A stretch of DNA of 64,000 nucleotides. Source: Gymnothorax reevesii. Lineage: Eukaryota > Chordata > Actinopteri > Anguilliformes > Muraenidae. Shown piece after piece: positions 14,673 to 29,300 of the stretch (position 1 is its first letter; every line of letters begins with the position of its first letter). Under the pieces are notes generated by a model. The model made no database searches and was not told the origin of the DNA. It saw only the letters and a list, made by a program, of their open reading frames with translations. The DNA lies in the NCBI GenBank assembly GCA_029721435.1, contig CM056573.1, forward strand, positions 149,441,947-149,505,946. The letters are read 5' to 3'. Both the position numbers and the translations under genes were made by a program.

Positions 14673-17257
14673 AAACCTTAGTATATTTAATAGAATTTCC
14701 TATTTATTTGAGGAACTAGCACTGGCCATGGTTACATGCTCATATAATATAATGCTGTCACATTTTTAATTTCATTAATTTATTTCATTCTGGTAGCACT
14801 CTCTTTTTTCACTAAACATGAGTTTGCATTCCTGCAGTGTGACTGGTCTATTCAGTCATAGATGTTTTATCAGAGAAATGAGTGTTACAAGGCATTATTA
14901 TTTTACAGATGGACCAGAGTTCCCTGTTATAACTGGGCCAGCTGTAGCTCCAACATCAGCACAGGTGATCTTCAACTGCACTGCTTTGTCTCAGCCACCA
15001 CCTCAGTACAGCTGGTACTTCAACGGAACTTTGATTGCACATGGCTCTGTATATGAGACTGCACCTCTGACTTTTGCTAATCGGGGAACATATACCTGTG
15101 AAGCCTTCAATTCCATAACTAAGAGGAACGTCTCAGTTGGGACAGAGCTCACTGTCATTGGTAAGTGAGTGAGGACTGCAAAAAAAAAAAAAGTCTCATT
15201 AATACTGGATTGAAAATATACTCGAAAGTATCCTGAGACTGGAAAAATTGACTAACTTTTATACACAACCAGATCAGGAGGGGTCTATGAAAGAATGCTG
15301 GTATATATATATATGTATATATAATCAACCCCAATTCTAAAATAGTTGGGACAAAGTGTAAATTGTGAATAAAATCAAAATGCAATGACTTTCAGATCAC
15401 ATGAGCCTATATATTATTTACAATAGAACATGGATAACATTTCAAATGTTGAAACTGAGACATTTTACATCATTGTCCACAAAATGAGCTTATTTCAATT
15501 TTTCTGGCTGTAACAGGTCTCAGAAAAGTTGGGACACAGGCAAAAAAGGGCTGAAAAAGCAATTAATATGTAAGAGAATCAGCTGAAAGAACATTTAGCA
15601 AGTACTTGGGTTAACTGGAATCAGGTGTGTAACATGATTGGCTATAAAAGGGATGTCTTAGAGAGGCTGAGTCTCTCAAAAGTAAAGATGGCCAGAGGCT
15701 CTCCAACCTGTGAAGGCTTGCGTAAAAAAAATTGTGGAATACTTTAAAAATAATCTCCAAGTACAAGAATAAAGTCCAGTGCGCCTCAGCCAAAGTGCCC
15801 TGGTGTTTTACTTTGGGTAGTCTTATTGAAATGCCCTGGAAATTATTTCGTTTCCCATACTTTAAAAACAATGTTCCTCAAAGTCAAATTGCAAATGCTT
15901 TGAAGGTCTCATCATTTATAGTGCATAATATCATCAAAATATTCAGAGAAACTGGAAAATCTCTGTGTGTAAGGGACAAGGCCGAAAACCTCTACTGGAT
16001 GCCTGTGATCTTTGGGCCCACAGACGCCACTGCATCACTCACCGGCTTGATTCTGTCATTGTCATTACTATATGGGCCCGGAATACTTCACGAAACTACT
16101 GTCTGTAAACACAGTCTGCCATGCCATCCACAGATGCCACCTAAAACTCTATCATGCAAAAAGGAGGCCATTATTGAGCATGATCCAGAAGCGCCGCCAC
16201 GTTCTTTGGGCCGAGGCTCATTTTAAATTGGACTGTAGCAAAGTGGCAAAGTGTCCTGTGGTTTGATGAGTCCAAACTTGACATTCTTGTTGGAAATCAT
16301 GGGCGTCGTGTCCTCCGGGCTAAAGAGGAGAAAGACCACCCCTCCTGTTATCAGCGTTCAAAAGCCAGCATTTCTTATGGTATGGGGATGCATTAGTGCA
16401 TATGGTGTGGAACACCTGCATGTTTTAGAAAGCACCATGAATGCTGAAAGGTATATAAAGGTTTTAGAGCTACATATGCTCCCCTCCAGACAAACTCTAT
16501 TCCAGGGAAGGCCTTGAGTATTTCAGCAGGACAATGCAAAACCACATACTGCAGCTATTACAACAGCATTACTTCGTAGTAGAAGAGTCCGTGTGCTTAA
16601 CTGGCCTGCCTGCAGTCCTGGTCTTTTACCAATTGAGAACATTTGGCGCATAATTAAATGAAAAGTCCGTCAAAGGAGACCCAAAACTCTCCAGCCGCTG
16701 GAAGCCTGTATTAAACAAGTTTTGCCACTAAACGTGGCCGTGTCCCCCATCAGGTCACGGGACTGGGGTCGGCGTATCATACTAAGATGCATTGAAGCCA
16801 AAAATGAATGAAATCTGTCAAACCGTTCTTGAGATATGGCATTCACGACAAACGGGACATGACAAACGGACGGAAGGACGAAGCTGAATTCTATGTCCCC
16901 CGCTGCGCTTGTTACTGCGGCAGCGGGGGACAACAAGTGTGGAATCAAATTCCAATGGCTAAACTCAAGAAACTTGTCTCCTCAATGCCCGGATGCCTCC
17001 ACTCTGTTAAAAATAGGAGGGGATGCTACACCGTGGTAAACAGGCCCCTGTCCCAACTTTTTTGAGACCGGTAGCAGCCATCAAATTTGAAATGAGCTCA
17101 TTTTATGGATAAAATTGTAAAATTTCTAAGTTTCAACATTTGCTATGTAATCTCTGTTCTATTGTGAATAAAATACTGGCTGGTGTGATTTGAAAGTCAT
17201 TGCATTTTGATTTTAACAATTTACACTTTGTCTCAACTATTTCGGAATTGGGGTTGC

Positions 17258-17337
<80 letters not shown>

Positions 17338-20300
17338 CTTCTCAAGAAAGTAAAAGGGAACACTTAAACAGCAAAATATAACTCCAAGTGTTCCCTTTAT
17401 TTTTTTGAGCAGTATATGGTGAACTGATGATAGGGGAGGCTCAAACCCATCCCTTGAAAATAATGATTGGTCATGACCTGTTTTAAATCATTCATTTAAA
17501 TGACCATTTCAAAAACTCAACATTATCAGGTGTGGTCAGTTCTCATTAATAACGCACACCTGTCAACTCTCACACATTTTACGTGAGTTTTAGTGGTAAA
17601 TTTACTTCCCTTGCTGTAGTCAACAATTATTCAATCAACACACGTGCTCGGAATTGAAGTCCTTGTGCATGGAGGTCTATCAGTTTTACCTGCGTTATGA
17701 CTCCGGACTTCTCATGCTTTTCTTTACTGAGTGGTAGGAAGAAATGCATGTATTTCATGATCGTTTGAACAGTTTAAATGAAATAAGATCAATGGAAGCA
17801 ATGGGATTGCATAAAGATATTTCAAATGATCTCATTTAAACTATTTAAACGATAATGAAACACATGCATTTCTTCCAACCCCTGAGTAAAGAAAAGCATG
17901 AGAAGTCCGGAGTCATAACACATATTTAAGGTCAAGCCACAGCATCTCAATCGGATTTAAGTCCGTACATTGACTAGACCACTCCAAAACCTTCATTTAA
18001 AAAAAAAAAGCCATTTAGAGGAGGACTTGTTAGCGTGTGTTTTGCTGCATATCCTAAGTGTGCTTGAGCTTGAGGTCACAAACTGATGGTCGGACATTCT
18101 CCTTCAGGACTTTCTGGTAGAGAGCAGAATTCATGGTTCAATCAATTACAGGTTATTGGATAACCTGCCACTCCCCGTTCTCTTCTCCTTCTGCTCAGTA
18201 GGCTGTAGGGTGCGTCAGGATCAGAGCTTATTGGGGACCTAGTATGCAGATCCTTCTTTTAATACATATCAGTAATGTTATAATGTTGGATGTCCATACT
18301 CAACCTCTGAAAGGTTTCTAAACATGAGATTCAGGGGTTTTGCCGTAATCCAAGAACATGATTTCATGAACGCGATTTCCTCTCTGAACAGCTCGTCCTG
18401 AGATCTTCATAAGATCTGGGCAAAACCCGACGTCAGGTTGTGCCGTCCTATTAATACAGACTTAGCCAGAGCCAATCATGGCGCTGGACCTGCCCACACC
18501 AGAGGCGTAGCCAGCAAGTGTGGCAAAAGACGTCCCTTTATGGCAGCAATTAGTCCTGACTAGTTCTGAATCATTTTCCTTTATTGACGCGTTTTCCAGT
18601 TATTTTAATTGGCAACTGAAGATACGGTTTCTCTCCATATGCATTCAAACAGCGATGAAATCATGGGCTAAATTCAGTTAAAAAAAGTAATTAACTTATT
18701 AGTTAGCCAGTTGATTGAACTGGTTGCATTCCAATGAAATATCGCCTTTCACTCTCGGTATTGCGTGGGTTGATAAAAAAAAAAGTGGTACTCGGCAGTT
18801 AAATAGGCTATGAAAAGCATGCGGCTCAAGCTATTTGTGCAGTATGCAATTTTGAATAACATTGATTTAAATACAGCAAATACGCGTCCAAATGAATGAT
18901 TGTCGTCTCACCTAATCGGGGAGAACAAGCAGCACCTGTTAAGTGTGGAGCGCTCTCAGAGTGAACCTTTTGTTAATCATGAAAATGACTGAGAGCATGT
19001 CAGGAGTCAGGACTAATAATTGTTCTAAATGGATTTTTGTGCACCCCAATTATCAGTTCTGGTTCCGCCCCTGTTCTGAATTTAGCTCATGATTTCATCG
19101 CTGTTTGATCACATATGGAGAGAAACCGTGTCTTCAGTTGCCAATTACGATAATTGGAAAACGCGTCAATAAAGGAAAATAATTGAGAACTAGCCAGGAC
19201 TAATTGCTGTCATAAAGAGATGTGTTTTAGCACACCCGCTGGCTACGCCACTGGCCCACACCGGAAACTATTCTAGCAGGCACAAACAACCGTGGATCAT
19301 ACTATGCCTTAGTAGTGTCTACACTTTTGGAAATACAAAAGAAGAACCGCAGATCATTTGAGGTGCAGTCTTGTCAGTATCTCTCCCAAAGCTGCATGTC
19401 CGTTTATTTTTAGATGTGGAGAAAAGCACCTATTTCACTTCTAAAAGACGATGCTACCAGAAATCAGTGGGTTGCTTTTTTGTTTGCTGGCAGCAGACAG
19501 CCACGGCCAAAGGCAAAGTTAGCTGTTTGTGCTCAGTATTTCACCAAAGGCAGCTTTGTCAATAAAAGATAATTCGACACAGGATAAGCGTTTCAGCTGC
19601 TTCTCAAACCTGAAGCAGTTGCATCGATCAAGCGCTCAGAGCCACAAGCTGTAACAGCAAATAATGGAAGTGAGGCTAACGGGTGGCTTGCGGGACCGCT
19701 AACGATAGTTAGCACTAACAACTGGCCTGAAACGCAGGCTTTGTAAAATATCTGAAGATAATGTCTGTATCGGTTGCGACTGTCTGTGACTCACAGAAGC
19801 AGAAGCTGTAAGTTGCTTTTTCGGCGTAAGCCTACCTTACGTGATGGCCTGTTGATTGTGGCCGTAGCACTGCAGCTAACGTATCTAAGTTACTGTTGCT
19901 AATATTTGTGTCCTAAATATGCAAGAGTAATATCAGGGGACATTAAACATAAGGTGTGTGAACATAAACCTCATTTGAAGCTAACTTTTTATACTTGTTT
20001 GTAGTTTGGATGCTTAGTACAACTGTCCACAGTAACAGAACTTGCTGTCTGTAAAACCTGTATCGCAAAGGTTTGTCTCTGTGGTTGTTGTGACCACTCG
20101 GTTACCAGCTACTGCATGTTAGTTTGCATGCTGTGCTACTTAAAAATGCATGAATTAATGAGTTTATTGTCATTGTACAACAAGTTACAACAAAATTAAG
20201 AATTGCTGCTTCAGAACACAATGTATAAAATAATTAAATGATAATTAAAAAAACGCAATATACAAAACAATACAACAACAACAACAAGGACATTTAAAAA

Positions 20301-23300
20301 GTGCAGGCAGTATAAAGTGCATATGGGCAGTATAAAGTGCACTTGATGGGAGTGGCTGTTCATGTGTGAGTGTTAAGTGTCATGATGGCTGTGGGAAAGA
20401 AACTGTCTCTGAATCTGGATGTGCGGGTTCTGATCTGTCTGTATCTACTTCCTGAGGGGAGTAGCTGGAAAAGTTCATTTCCTGGGTGTGATCATTTTGT
20501 TGGTTCTGCTGAGGTACTGGGTGGAGGCAATACTGTTCAGTGAGGGCAGGGGGCATCCGATGATTTTTTCTGCGGAGCGTATCATTCTCTGCAGTGCCTT
20601 TTTGTCTGCCTCAGAGCAGTTTGCGAACCATGCCATGATACAGTATATAAAAATGCTTTCTATAGCCGAGCTATGGAAAGTCACCAGCAGCTTCTCCTCC
20701 AGGTTGTTCCTTTTCAGCAGCCTCAGGAAGTGGAGACACTGCTGAGTTTTTTTTGACGATGGCAGTGGTGTTAAAAGTCCATGTGAGTTCTTTGGAGATG
20801 TGGACCCCCAGGAATTTGAAGATGTTGACTCTTTCCACACAGGTCCATTGATCAGTAGTGGCAGAGGTTCCGACTGCCGCTTCTTTCTGAAGTTGGTGAT
20901 CAGCTCCTTGGTTTTTGCAGTATTCAGTTCCAGGTTGTTATTTTAACACTACGCTGTCAGTCCCTCAATCTCCTCCGTATGGTGCTTTTCATCATCCTCT
21001 GTGATGAGACCGATGACAGTTGTGTCGTCGGAGAATTTGATGATGGCGTTGAACGCGTGAGCTGGATTGCAGTCGTAGGTGTAGAGGGAGTAGAATAGAG
21101 GGCTGAGAATGCACCCTAGTGGTGCGCCAGCGCTGAGTCTGATAATGGAGGAGAAGTGGGGTCCCAGTCTGACTACTTGGGAATGGTTGGTGAGGAAGTC
21201 TTTTATCCATGTGCAGACGGAGGTGGAAAGGCCTAGGTGAAGCAGCTTGTCTGTGAAGATGTCCGGGATGATGGTGTTAAATGCAGAGCTGAAGTCCACA
21301 AAGAGCATCCACGTAGGTACTGCGGTGCTCCAGCTGACTCAGGGCAGTATGTGTTACTGTGATGACGGCGTCCTCAGTGGACCTGTTAGACCTGTATGCA
21401 AATTGACGGGAGTCAAAAGTGGCTGGGAGGCTGGATTTAATGTTCTGTGAAATCAGTTTCTCAAAGCATTTCATAACAACAGGTGTCAGCGCTCCTGGCC
21501 TGTAGCTGTTGAGATCCCCTGAAGCTGTCTTCTTTGGCACAGGGATGATGGTGCTGGATTTCAGGCAGGATGGTACAGTGGCCGGTAGTAGGGAGGTGCT
21601 AAAAATCCTGGTGAAAACCCCAGTGAGCTCATCAGCACAGGAGTTAAGGACCCTGCCTGGCACTCCATCAGGTCCAGTTGCCTTCCTAGGGTTGACTGCC
21701 TGAGTGTGTAGGTGGCGGAAGCTTAGGAGAGTAGGTGGTAGGTTCGTTGCAGGTCTGTCAGCCTCAAACGTGGAAAAGAAGTGATTTAACTCCTCTGCCA
21801 GTGAAGCGTCAGCGTGGCTGGAGCTGTTGACAGTGTTGCCTTTGTAGTTTGTCAGTTGTTGTATCTCCTGCCATATTTTGCGCAAGTCTTTATTCGCCAG
21901 GTGATCCTCCATTGCCTTCTTGATACTCCTCCTCAGATCAGCTCTAGCAGAGCTGAACAGTTGTTTATCCCCAGATCTGAAGGCAGTGTTACGTTTCCTA
22001 AGGAGTCTTTTAACCTCATTTGTCATCCAGAGTTTCTGATTTGGGAATGTTCTCACTCGTTTTTCGACTGTGACATTGCTAATGCAGTATGTGATGTAAT
22101 CCAGCACAGTCTCTGTGTGACCATCAAAGTCATTCTGTGAGAAGTCTCATTCAGTGTGTTGGAAACAATCTTGCAGCTGAGCAAGGGCCAGATTTTGACA
22201 GTTTTTGTACATGGTCTTGTTTTCCTCCTCGGGGGGATGTATGCTGGGTTCAGAAACAGTTGAATGTGGTCAGACTTGCCCAGATGTGGGAGGGGAACAG
22301 CTCTGTATGCCTGCTTGATGTTAGAATAAACATGGTCCAATGTTTTTTCCCCTCTGGTAGCACATTTGACATGCTGATAGAAGCAGGGTAGAACAGTTTT
22401 TAAAGATGCTTTGTTAAAGTCCCTGGCTATAATGTGTGAGCTCCTTCTGGGTGGTCGTGCTGCATTTTGTTTATTATGACATGCAAATGAGTCAGAGCGG
22501 TGCTAACGCAAGCTCCTTGGGGGATGTACACAGCGATCACAGATACTGCGGTTAGCTCTTGTGGCAGGTAAAATAGTCTGCAAAGAACCGACAGGGCCTC
22601 CAAATCGGGTGAGCAGTGCTAAGCCACTATCCTGCTGTTGGTACACCAGTCATTATGCAGGTACATACACAGACCTCCTCCCTGCTCTTACGGGTGCTCT
22701 TGTCTCTGTCCTGCCAGTGGCTAGAGTGTCCTTCTAACTGCACGGCTGAGTCGGGGATGAGCAGGTGTAACCTGGACTCAGTGATAATCATAACACTGTA
22801 ATGTAATGTATGTATGTAATAAACCTGAAGTAGTCGTCGGTTGCAACGCTGAGTTTCTGTTCGTCCATTTTATGCACGATGGATCTGACGTTGGTTAGGA
22901 AGAGGCTCGGTAATGGAAGTCTATGAGGAAGTTTCCTTAGCCGGGCTAGCAGGCCTGACCGGCAACCCTGCTTCTTCATCACTTGTATCCTCCATCAACA
23001 ATCCACGGAGCACCAGCTGGCCCGGCTATTTCCTCCGGGATGCTGTGAGTCTCTTGGAAGACTCTCGTAACAGACGAGTTGTACTGTAATCAAATCTTGA
23101 TTAAGTCCTAGTTGCTGTACACATAATCCCGAAGACATTGATAGAGAACCACTACAAAAAACACGTATAGTAGAACACTGACTGAGGAGCAAAGAGCCGT
23201 TGCACCACCGCGCGCCGCCGTCAAATGCTCCTGGTTAACTTATAAGCAGTAATTTAGATCAGTATGCTTGTGTTACTTCGGTAAGCATCAATGTGGCAGT

Positions 23301-26300
23301 TTCATCATAATGTTGCCCGATTGTAGCCACTACAGTTGTTGTGTGTCTGCAAAGTTGGGGTGAAAAGGCTGCAGTTAGACAAGACGTAAGTTTTGCAGAG
23401 CGTGGGATACATGTTAGGGTTTGTTTACTGCTGATCGCTTTTCTTTTCCATGACCAGGATCAGCTGGATGCTTCAAAAATATCTGGGCTAGATCTCTGAT
23501 GCTACCGCGGTGAAAGCAGTCGCAGAACGCACAAGCTCTAATGTGTCTGGTATAACAAACGATATCTCGGCACTGCCGTGGCATACTTTCATCCCCATTT
23601 AGAAATTGTACTGGCTAATAAAAAGCCAAAAAAGGCAGAGATTGAATAGGAAATTCTTTCCTATAGAAGTGATCGATTTGTTTGCATGAACAGTTGCTTA
23701 TGTGGAGCTAACGGAACTTCCGGTCTGTAAAACCTGTATTATGTTTATAACATAATCCGAGCTCTCTCTAGCTGTTGCGTACTATCCATTAAGCTGCTTT
23801 CACATCGGATGCGAAACGAATTTCTTGCGCGACAAATTAAAAATGCAAAGTGCAAAGACAATGCATTGACTTTGAATGTAATCTGTCGCGGGAAAAATTT
23901 GATTTGTGTTCGGTGGGAAAGCGGCTTAAGGCGCCAATTTTCTGCAAGCAAATGCTGGTCATTCCGACACAATAAGTAAACTACAAAACCCAAAACTAGT
24001 GAAGTTGGCACGTTGTGTAAATCGTAAATAAAAATAGAATACAATGATTTGCAAATCCTTTACAACCTATATTCAATTGAAAACACTGCAAAGACAAGTT
24101 ACTGTTAATGTTCGAACAGGTAAACTTTGTAATTTTTTGCAGATATTAGCTCATTTGGAATTTGATGCCTGCAACATGTTTCAGAAAAGCTGGCACAAGT
24201 GGCAAAAAAGACTGAGAGAGTTGAGGAATGCTCATCAAACACTTATTTGGAACATCCCACAGGTGAACGGGCTAATTGGGAACAGGTGGGTGCCATGATT
24301 GGGTATAAAAGCAGCTTCCCTGAAATGCTCAGTCATTCACAAACAAGGATGGGGCAAGGGTCTCCACTTAGTGAACAAGTGCGTGAGCTGATTGTCGAAC
24401 AGTTTAAAAACAACATTCCTCAACGAGCTATAGGAATTTAGGGATTTCATCATCTACAGTCCGTAATATCGTCAAAAGGTTCAGAGAATCTGGAGAAATC
24501 ATTGCACGTAAGCGACAAGGCTAAAAACCAACATTGAATGCCTGTGACCTTCGATCCCTCAGGCGGTACTGCATCAAAAACCGACATCAGTGTGTAAAGG
24601 ACATCACCACATGGGCTCAGGAACACTTCAGAAAACCACTGTCAGTAACTACACTTTGTCGCTACATCTGCAACTGCTAGTTAAAACTCTACAATGCAAA
24701 GCGAAAGCCATTAATCAACAGCACCCAAAAACGCCGCCGGCTTTGCTGGGCCCAAGCTCATCTATGATGACTGATGCAAAGTGGAAAAGTCTTCTGTGGT
24801 CTGACGAGTCCACATTTCAAATTGTTTTTGGAAACTGTGGACGTCGTGTCCTCCGGACCAATCAGGAAAAGAACCATCCAGACTTTCATAGGCGCAAAGT
24901 TCAAAAGCCAGCATCTGTGATGGTATGGAGGCGTATTAGTGCCCAAGGCATGGGCAACTTACACATATGTGAAGGCACCATTAATGCTGAAAGGTACATA
25001 CTGGTTTTGGAGCAACACATGTTGCCATCCAAGCAACGTCTTTTTCATGGACGCCCCTGCTTATTTCAGCAAGACAATGCCAAGCCGCATTCTGCACGTG
25101 TTACAACAGCATGGCTCCGTAGTAAAAGAGTGCGGGTACTAGACTGGCCTGCCTGTAGTCCAGACCTGTCTCCCATTGAAAATGTGTGGCACATTATGAA
25201 GCGCAAAATACGACAACGAAGACCGCGGACTGTTGAACAACTTAATCTGTACATCAAGCAAGAATGGGAAAGAGTTCCACCTGAAAAGCTTCAAAAATTG
25301 GTCTCCTCAGTTCCAAAATATTTACTGAGTGTCGTTAAAAGGAAAAGCGATGTAACACAGTGGTAAAAAGGCCCCTGTGCCAACTTTTTTGCAATGTGTT
25401 GCGGCCTTTAAATTCTAAGTTAATGATTATTTGCAAAAAAAAATAAAGTTTCTCACTTTGAACATAAAACATCTTGTCTTTGCAGTGTATTCAATTGAGT
25501 ATAAGTTGAAAAGGATTTGTAAATCATTGTATTCTGTTTTTATCTACGATTTACATAACGTGCCAACTTCACTGGTTTTGGGTTTTGTATTACCACGGGC
25601 AATTTCCAAAAAGGCTGTTTAGCCTGGAGCTTTCGCCCATCCGTCATATACCAGTGCAGAAGCTGTTTGTTACTCCACGCCTACCACACACCACAGTTAT
25701 GCACATGAACCAGCAGGTCCTTATAATATACACCTAAGCAGTCCATAAATTGTTGGTCCACTTTTTCCTGCTCCTCACTGTCCATGGTATCCTCTAAACT
25801 TAGACTCACCGGATTTCTACGGTTTCCAGTCTACACTTGGGTATGTTGACCCATTCTACAAATGTGTCTGTATGGTAGTCCCCCAGGAATCTGCAGAAAG
25901 AAAGTGTTGATTTCGCGGAGAACAATCCTGATTCTGCGGAGAGCAATTCTTGATTCCGCAGCTTCAGAGTTGATTTTCCGCAGGCATTAAAAAACAACCT
26001 AAAATGACCAGTTATAAAGCAAATTAATGTAATAATGAAATCAGCTTTCTCTTATGAAATTAATTCCAATACCAAAACACTGTGAAAAATTGTGGTTATA
26101 AATAATTAACATCAATATTCTCTTTGTCCCTCTTGGGCAGATTTATCTAACTTATAAAGTGCAAAACATTTCACCAAACTATGGGTGAATAAGGCTTAGA
26201 AACAGAACAAGTACTAATCGGCTGCAGTAATGTTTCCCAGCTTTGCCGGTCATAGAAATCGCTCCATGGGCACTACTCGCTATCTACAACATCCAAAAAG

Positions 26301-29300
26301 ACGGTGTTCTGGTCAAAACAAAGCCATTTCCGTTTCCGTAACTGGCAGGACCAGCTGTGAGTTTTAAGCCCAACTCCCACTGGCCACGAAGCGCGCGGCG
26401 CGTCAAACTTCGAACGTTGCCTTGACGCTTTTAAACGCCCACTGAAAGCGTCAGCCGCGTCAACATTGACTGCAGTCAACTCGACAGAGAAGCCATGAGT
26501 GTCAATCTCAAAATATTAAGCAAGACGATGTTACTTTTTTTTTGGGGGGGGGGGGGGAACCTACCTAACAAGCTTTTTTTAAGTAATGGCAAAGTGCGAC
26601 GGTCAGGTTACTATGCACAATACGTTATATACAGGCATAATTTTCCTCCTAAATTTAGACGTCAAGTAAATTAAGCTTATGATTCATTTTACTTTACCCA
26701 GCAACGAATTAGCTAGCTAGCTTACTTAGCAGTGAAATGTTCTCATCAGTGTACCTTGAGTTAGGTACTGTCTAACTGTAGATCGCCAGATAACTTAAAT
26801 GCCCGCAAAATAACGGATTTCCTTTCAAAACTGTTAGAAAGCAGGTTGACAACTGCATGTGAGGTTGCCGCTAAATGTGTGACTAACCACGACAAGGCAA
26901 AATAGTTAAATAATCTAAAAGACAAATGTGTTTTTATTGTGTTGACGCTTCAGAAATTCAGCTCTGGCAAATAGTAAAAAATGAGCAGAGGCGAAAAGTA
27001 AAAATCTGACGTGCGTCAGACGCTGCCAGTGGGCGTTGCTCCATTGAAATTAATGTGACCAATTTTTTGACGCTCGTCTCACGCTTACAGTGGACGTAAA
27101 GCTTTAGATCCCGTCTATCTGACCGCAACACCTAGCGGCCAGGATGAAAACTACATGTAAAATATAATATTCTGCACCTCGCCCTATATTCCGCGGACTG
27201 CTTTGATTTCTGCGGAGGGTATTGAAATCTGCAGAAAATTCCGTGATCGCGGAATCGCGGATTCCTGGAGGGACTAGTATGGGGTGGATGCTAGCTTTCC
27301 CTCAATCCTAGTTATAGAGTGGAAATATCGATGCACTCACCATCGAAGCCGTAGGTAGATGGCAAATTTGAGCTTTAGCTGCCAGACTTTTGCACTGCAT
27401 CCTCCACTTTCACTGCTGCGTTTATTAGAACAAGTTCATTTCATCTATACACATGTACAGCGTCTGATTGCGGAATTCCTTAGCTCAGATGGCAGACGTG
27501 TCTCACGTTTCACACTAGGGAGGCAGATCCGGAAAACTGCATTCTGCCAAGTCCCGCTCAGCTCTGCCCTCCACAGAGCTGGCTAATCAGAACAAAGTGG
27601 GCACATGAGGGGGTCATAGCGGAAGAGCCGCCCAAATTAAGCGTTTCAGGCAGAGACTGCAATGGACTACAAATGGGGTTTTTTGAGGATGGCAGTATGA
27701 GCTAAATAAGGACACTTTTTTGGACTTTAAACGATCAGAAGTACTCTAGGGGAGTCCAATATCAAAATATAAACTTGGAAATGTAGCATAGTAGGTCCCC
27801 TTCAGACACCAAATTATAATCAGGCTGACAGGAATATGAATAAGAATATGCAAACCCTTCAGCCCACCACTCATTCCAGTGAACCTTCGGCGCAATATAT
27901 CCGAAGATTCACATTGATAAACCCAATTCAAATTGTCTCCTCTCGTCACTTTGTATCAGTGTACACAGATGACACCCTAATTTTTTATAGTTGATGTCCA
28001 AAAGTCACTTGCTTGTGCCATTCTGCAAACTTAAATCAGTGATTTTTTTTTTGGACCTTTGTGGCATACACAACACATACACAAACTCTGATCCGAAATT
28101 TACACCAGATGCGTGTTCGGTCCACATCCGCCCTACTATGTGTTTGCTGCGTGCATTGCCGTCTGTCTACTTCCAGCGACTGCGTCTTTGCTACGTAGCA
28201 GCGCCGGAGCTAGAGTAGTGAGACCAATGAACAAACCTGAAGAGATCATGTGGTAATTACAAAATCACGTGCGATCGCCCCGAGATAAATGATGTATGTT
28301 GCATTAAGTGCAACTACAAACAGGCAACAGACTTTGTTTTTTAGCCCACAATACGAACTGGCGCCAACACGGATTATGAAAATTAGCCATATCTTTTAAT
28401 GTTGTGTCAGTGTACCAATCGATCTGTTGCGTTGAAGTGTTGCATCTGTACTGCGGCATCCAGCAAAAATAGAAGTCTTGCGTATCTGCTGCGCATGGCT
28501 GCATTTTGCTGGAGCTGGGACGGACAAGAAATGCAGCACAGCGGATCTGGTGTAAACACACTCATTGACTAACGTGAATGCTATCAGCTGCGCTGCCCTG
28601 GCAGAGCGCAGATGGACCAAACATGCATATGGTGTAAATTAGGGGTGAGAAGATGACTAACAGGTTTGACTACTGTAATGGCCTACTAATTGGGATCTCT
28701 AGTAAAAACCCTCTACGGCTCCAATACATCCAAAACAATGCAGCTAGAATTCTGAGGAGAGTATGTATACAGGAACACATCACATCTATTCTCCATAACC
28801 TTCACTGGCTCCCCATCACCTGCAGAATCTATTTTAAGATTGCTCTCATCACCCACCAATGCATCCTTGGCAATGCCCCTGCTTACCTCAAAGACCTCCT
28901 CACTCCCCACACATCCTCCCATTCCCTCCACTCATACAATACTAACCTCCTCCGTCCAAGGCTGGATTATCCATATTATGAGTGGTGTGCGTACACAGGT
29001 GGCATCATGCTGGGAGGGGCATGTAGGTGCAGCTACTTAAAAAGGGCATTTAAATGGCTATCACATGTAATTAATAACTAATAAAATTAGTTCATAGTTA
29101 TTTATTAGAAGTTTAATGAGAAATATTAAAGTTCCTCCCAAGAGGCACCAAAATGCGCCGGGGAATCTGCCTTTACGATACGTAATATAGCGAGGATGGA
29201 TAATTCAGACGTTTCGTCCCAATAATACTTCCCGCAAGATAACCATTTGATTCAGCAGGAAACCTGCAAATTTAGTTACCAGTCTCATAAAATTACTAAA

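Larger units (their letters stand above)
10969..14908 (+). other. Intron A4-B4, 3.9 kb, expanded by insertions
   Basis: The other five A-B introns are 86 to 217 bp. This one contains an unclassified purine-rich repeat-like block (about 11040-12300, plus strand rich in 'aaaatccag' and 'caggcaaaa' words), an inverted-repeat element (12346-12906), a possible Ig relic (12935-13053), a MITE (13213-13465) and (GAAA)n/(TA)n microsatellites at 14612-14670. Confidence 0.75.
15326..17256 (+). mobile_element. Tc1/mariner-like transposon, copy 1 (with nested inserts)
   Basis: The left end 'caaccccaattctaaaatag' and the right end ending 'tcggaattggggttg' are inverted repeats, continuing inward ('gttgggacaaagtgtaaatt'). 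The same ends bound copies at 46122 and 55933-57508. Compared with the 1,576-bp copy at 55933, this copy has two extra blocks, 118 bp ending at 15868 and 218 bp at 16720-16937. It sits next to a (TA)n tract. Confidence 0.85.

Noticed and set aside
17133..17363. Tyr/Ile repeat frame
   Set aside because: Translation of a (TA)n tract.
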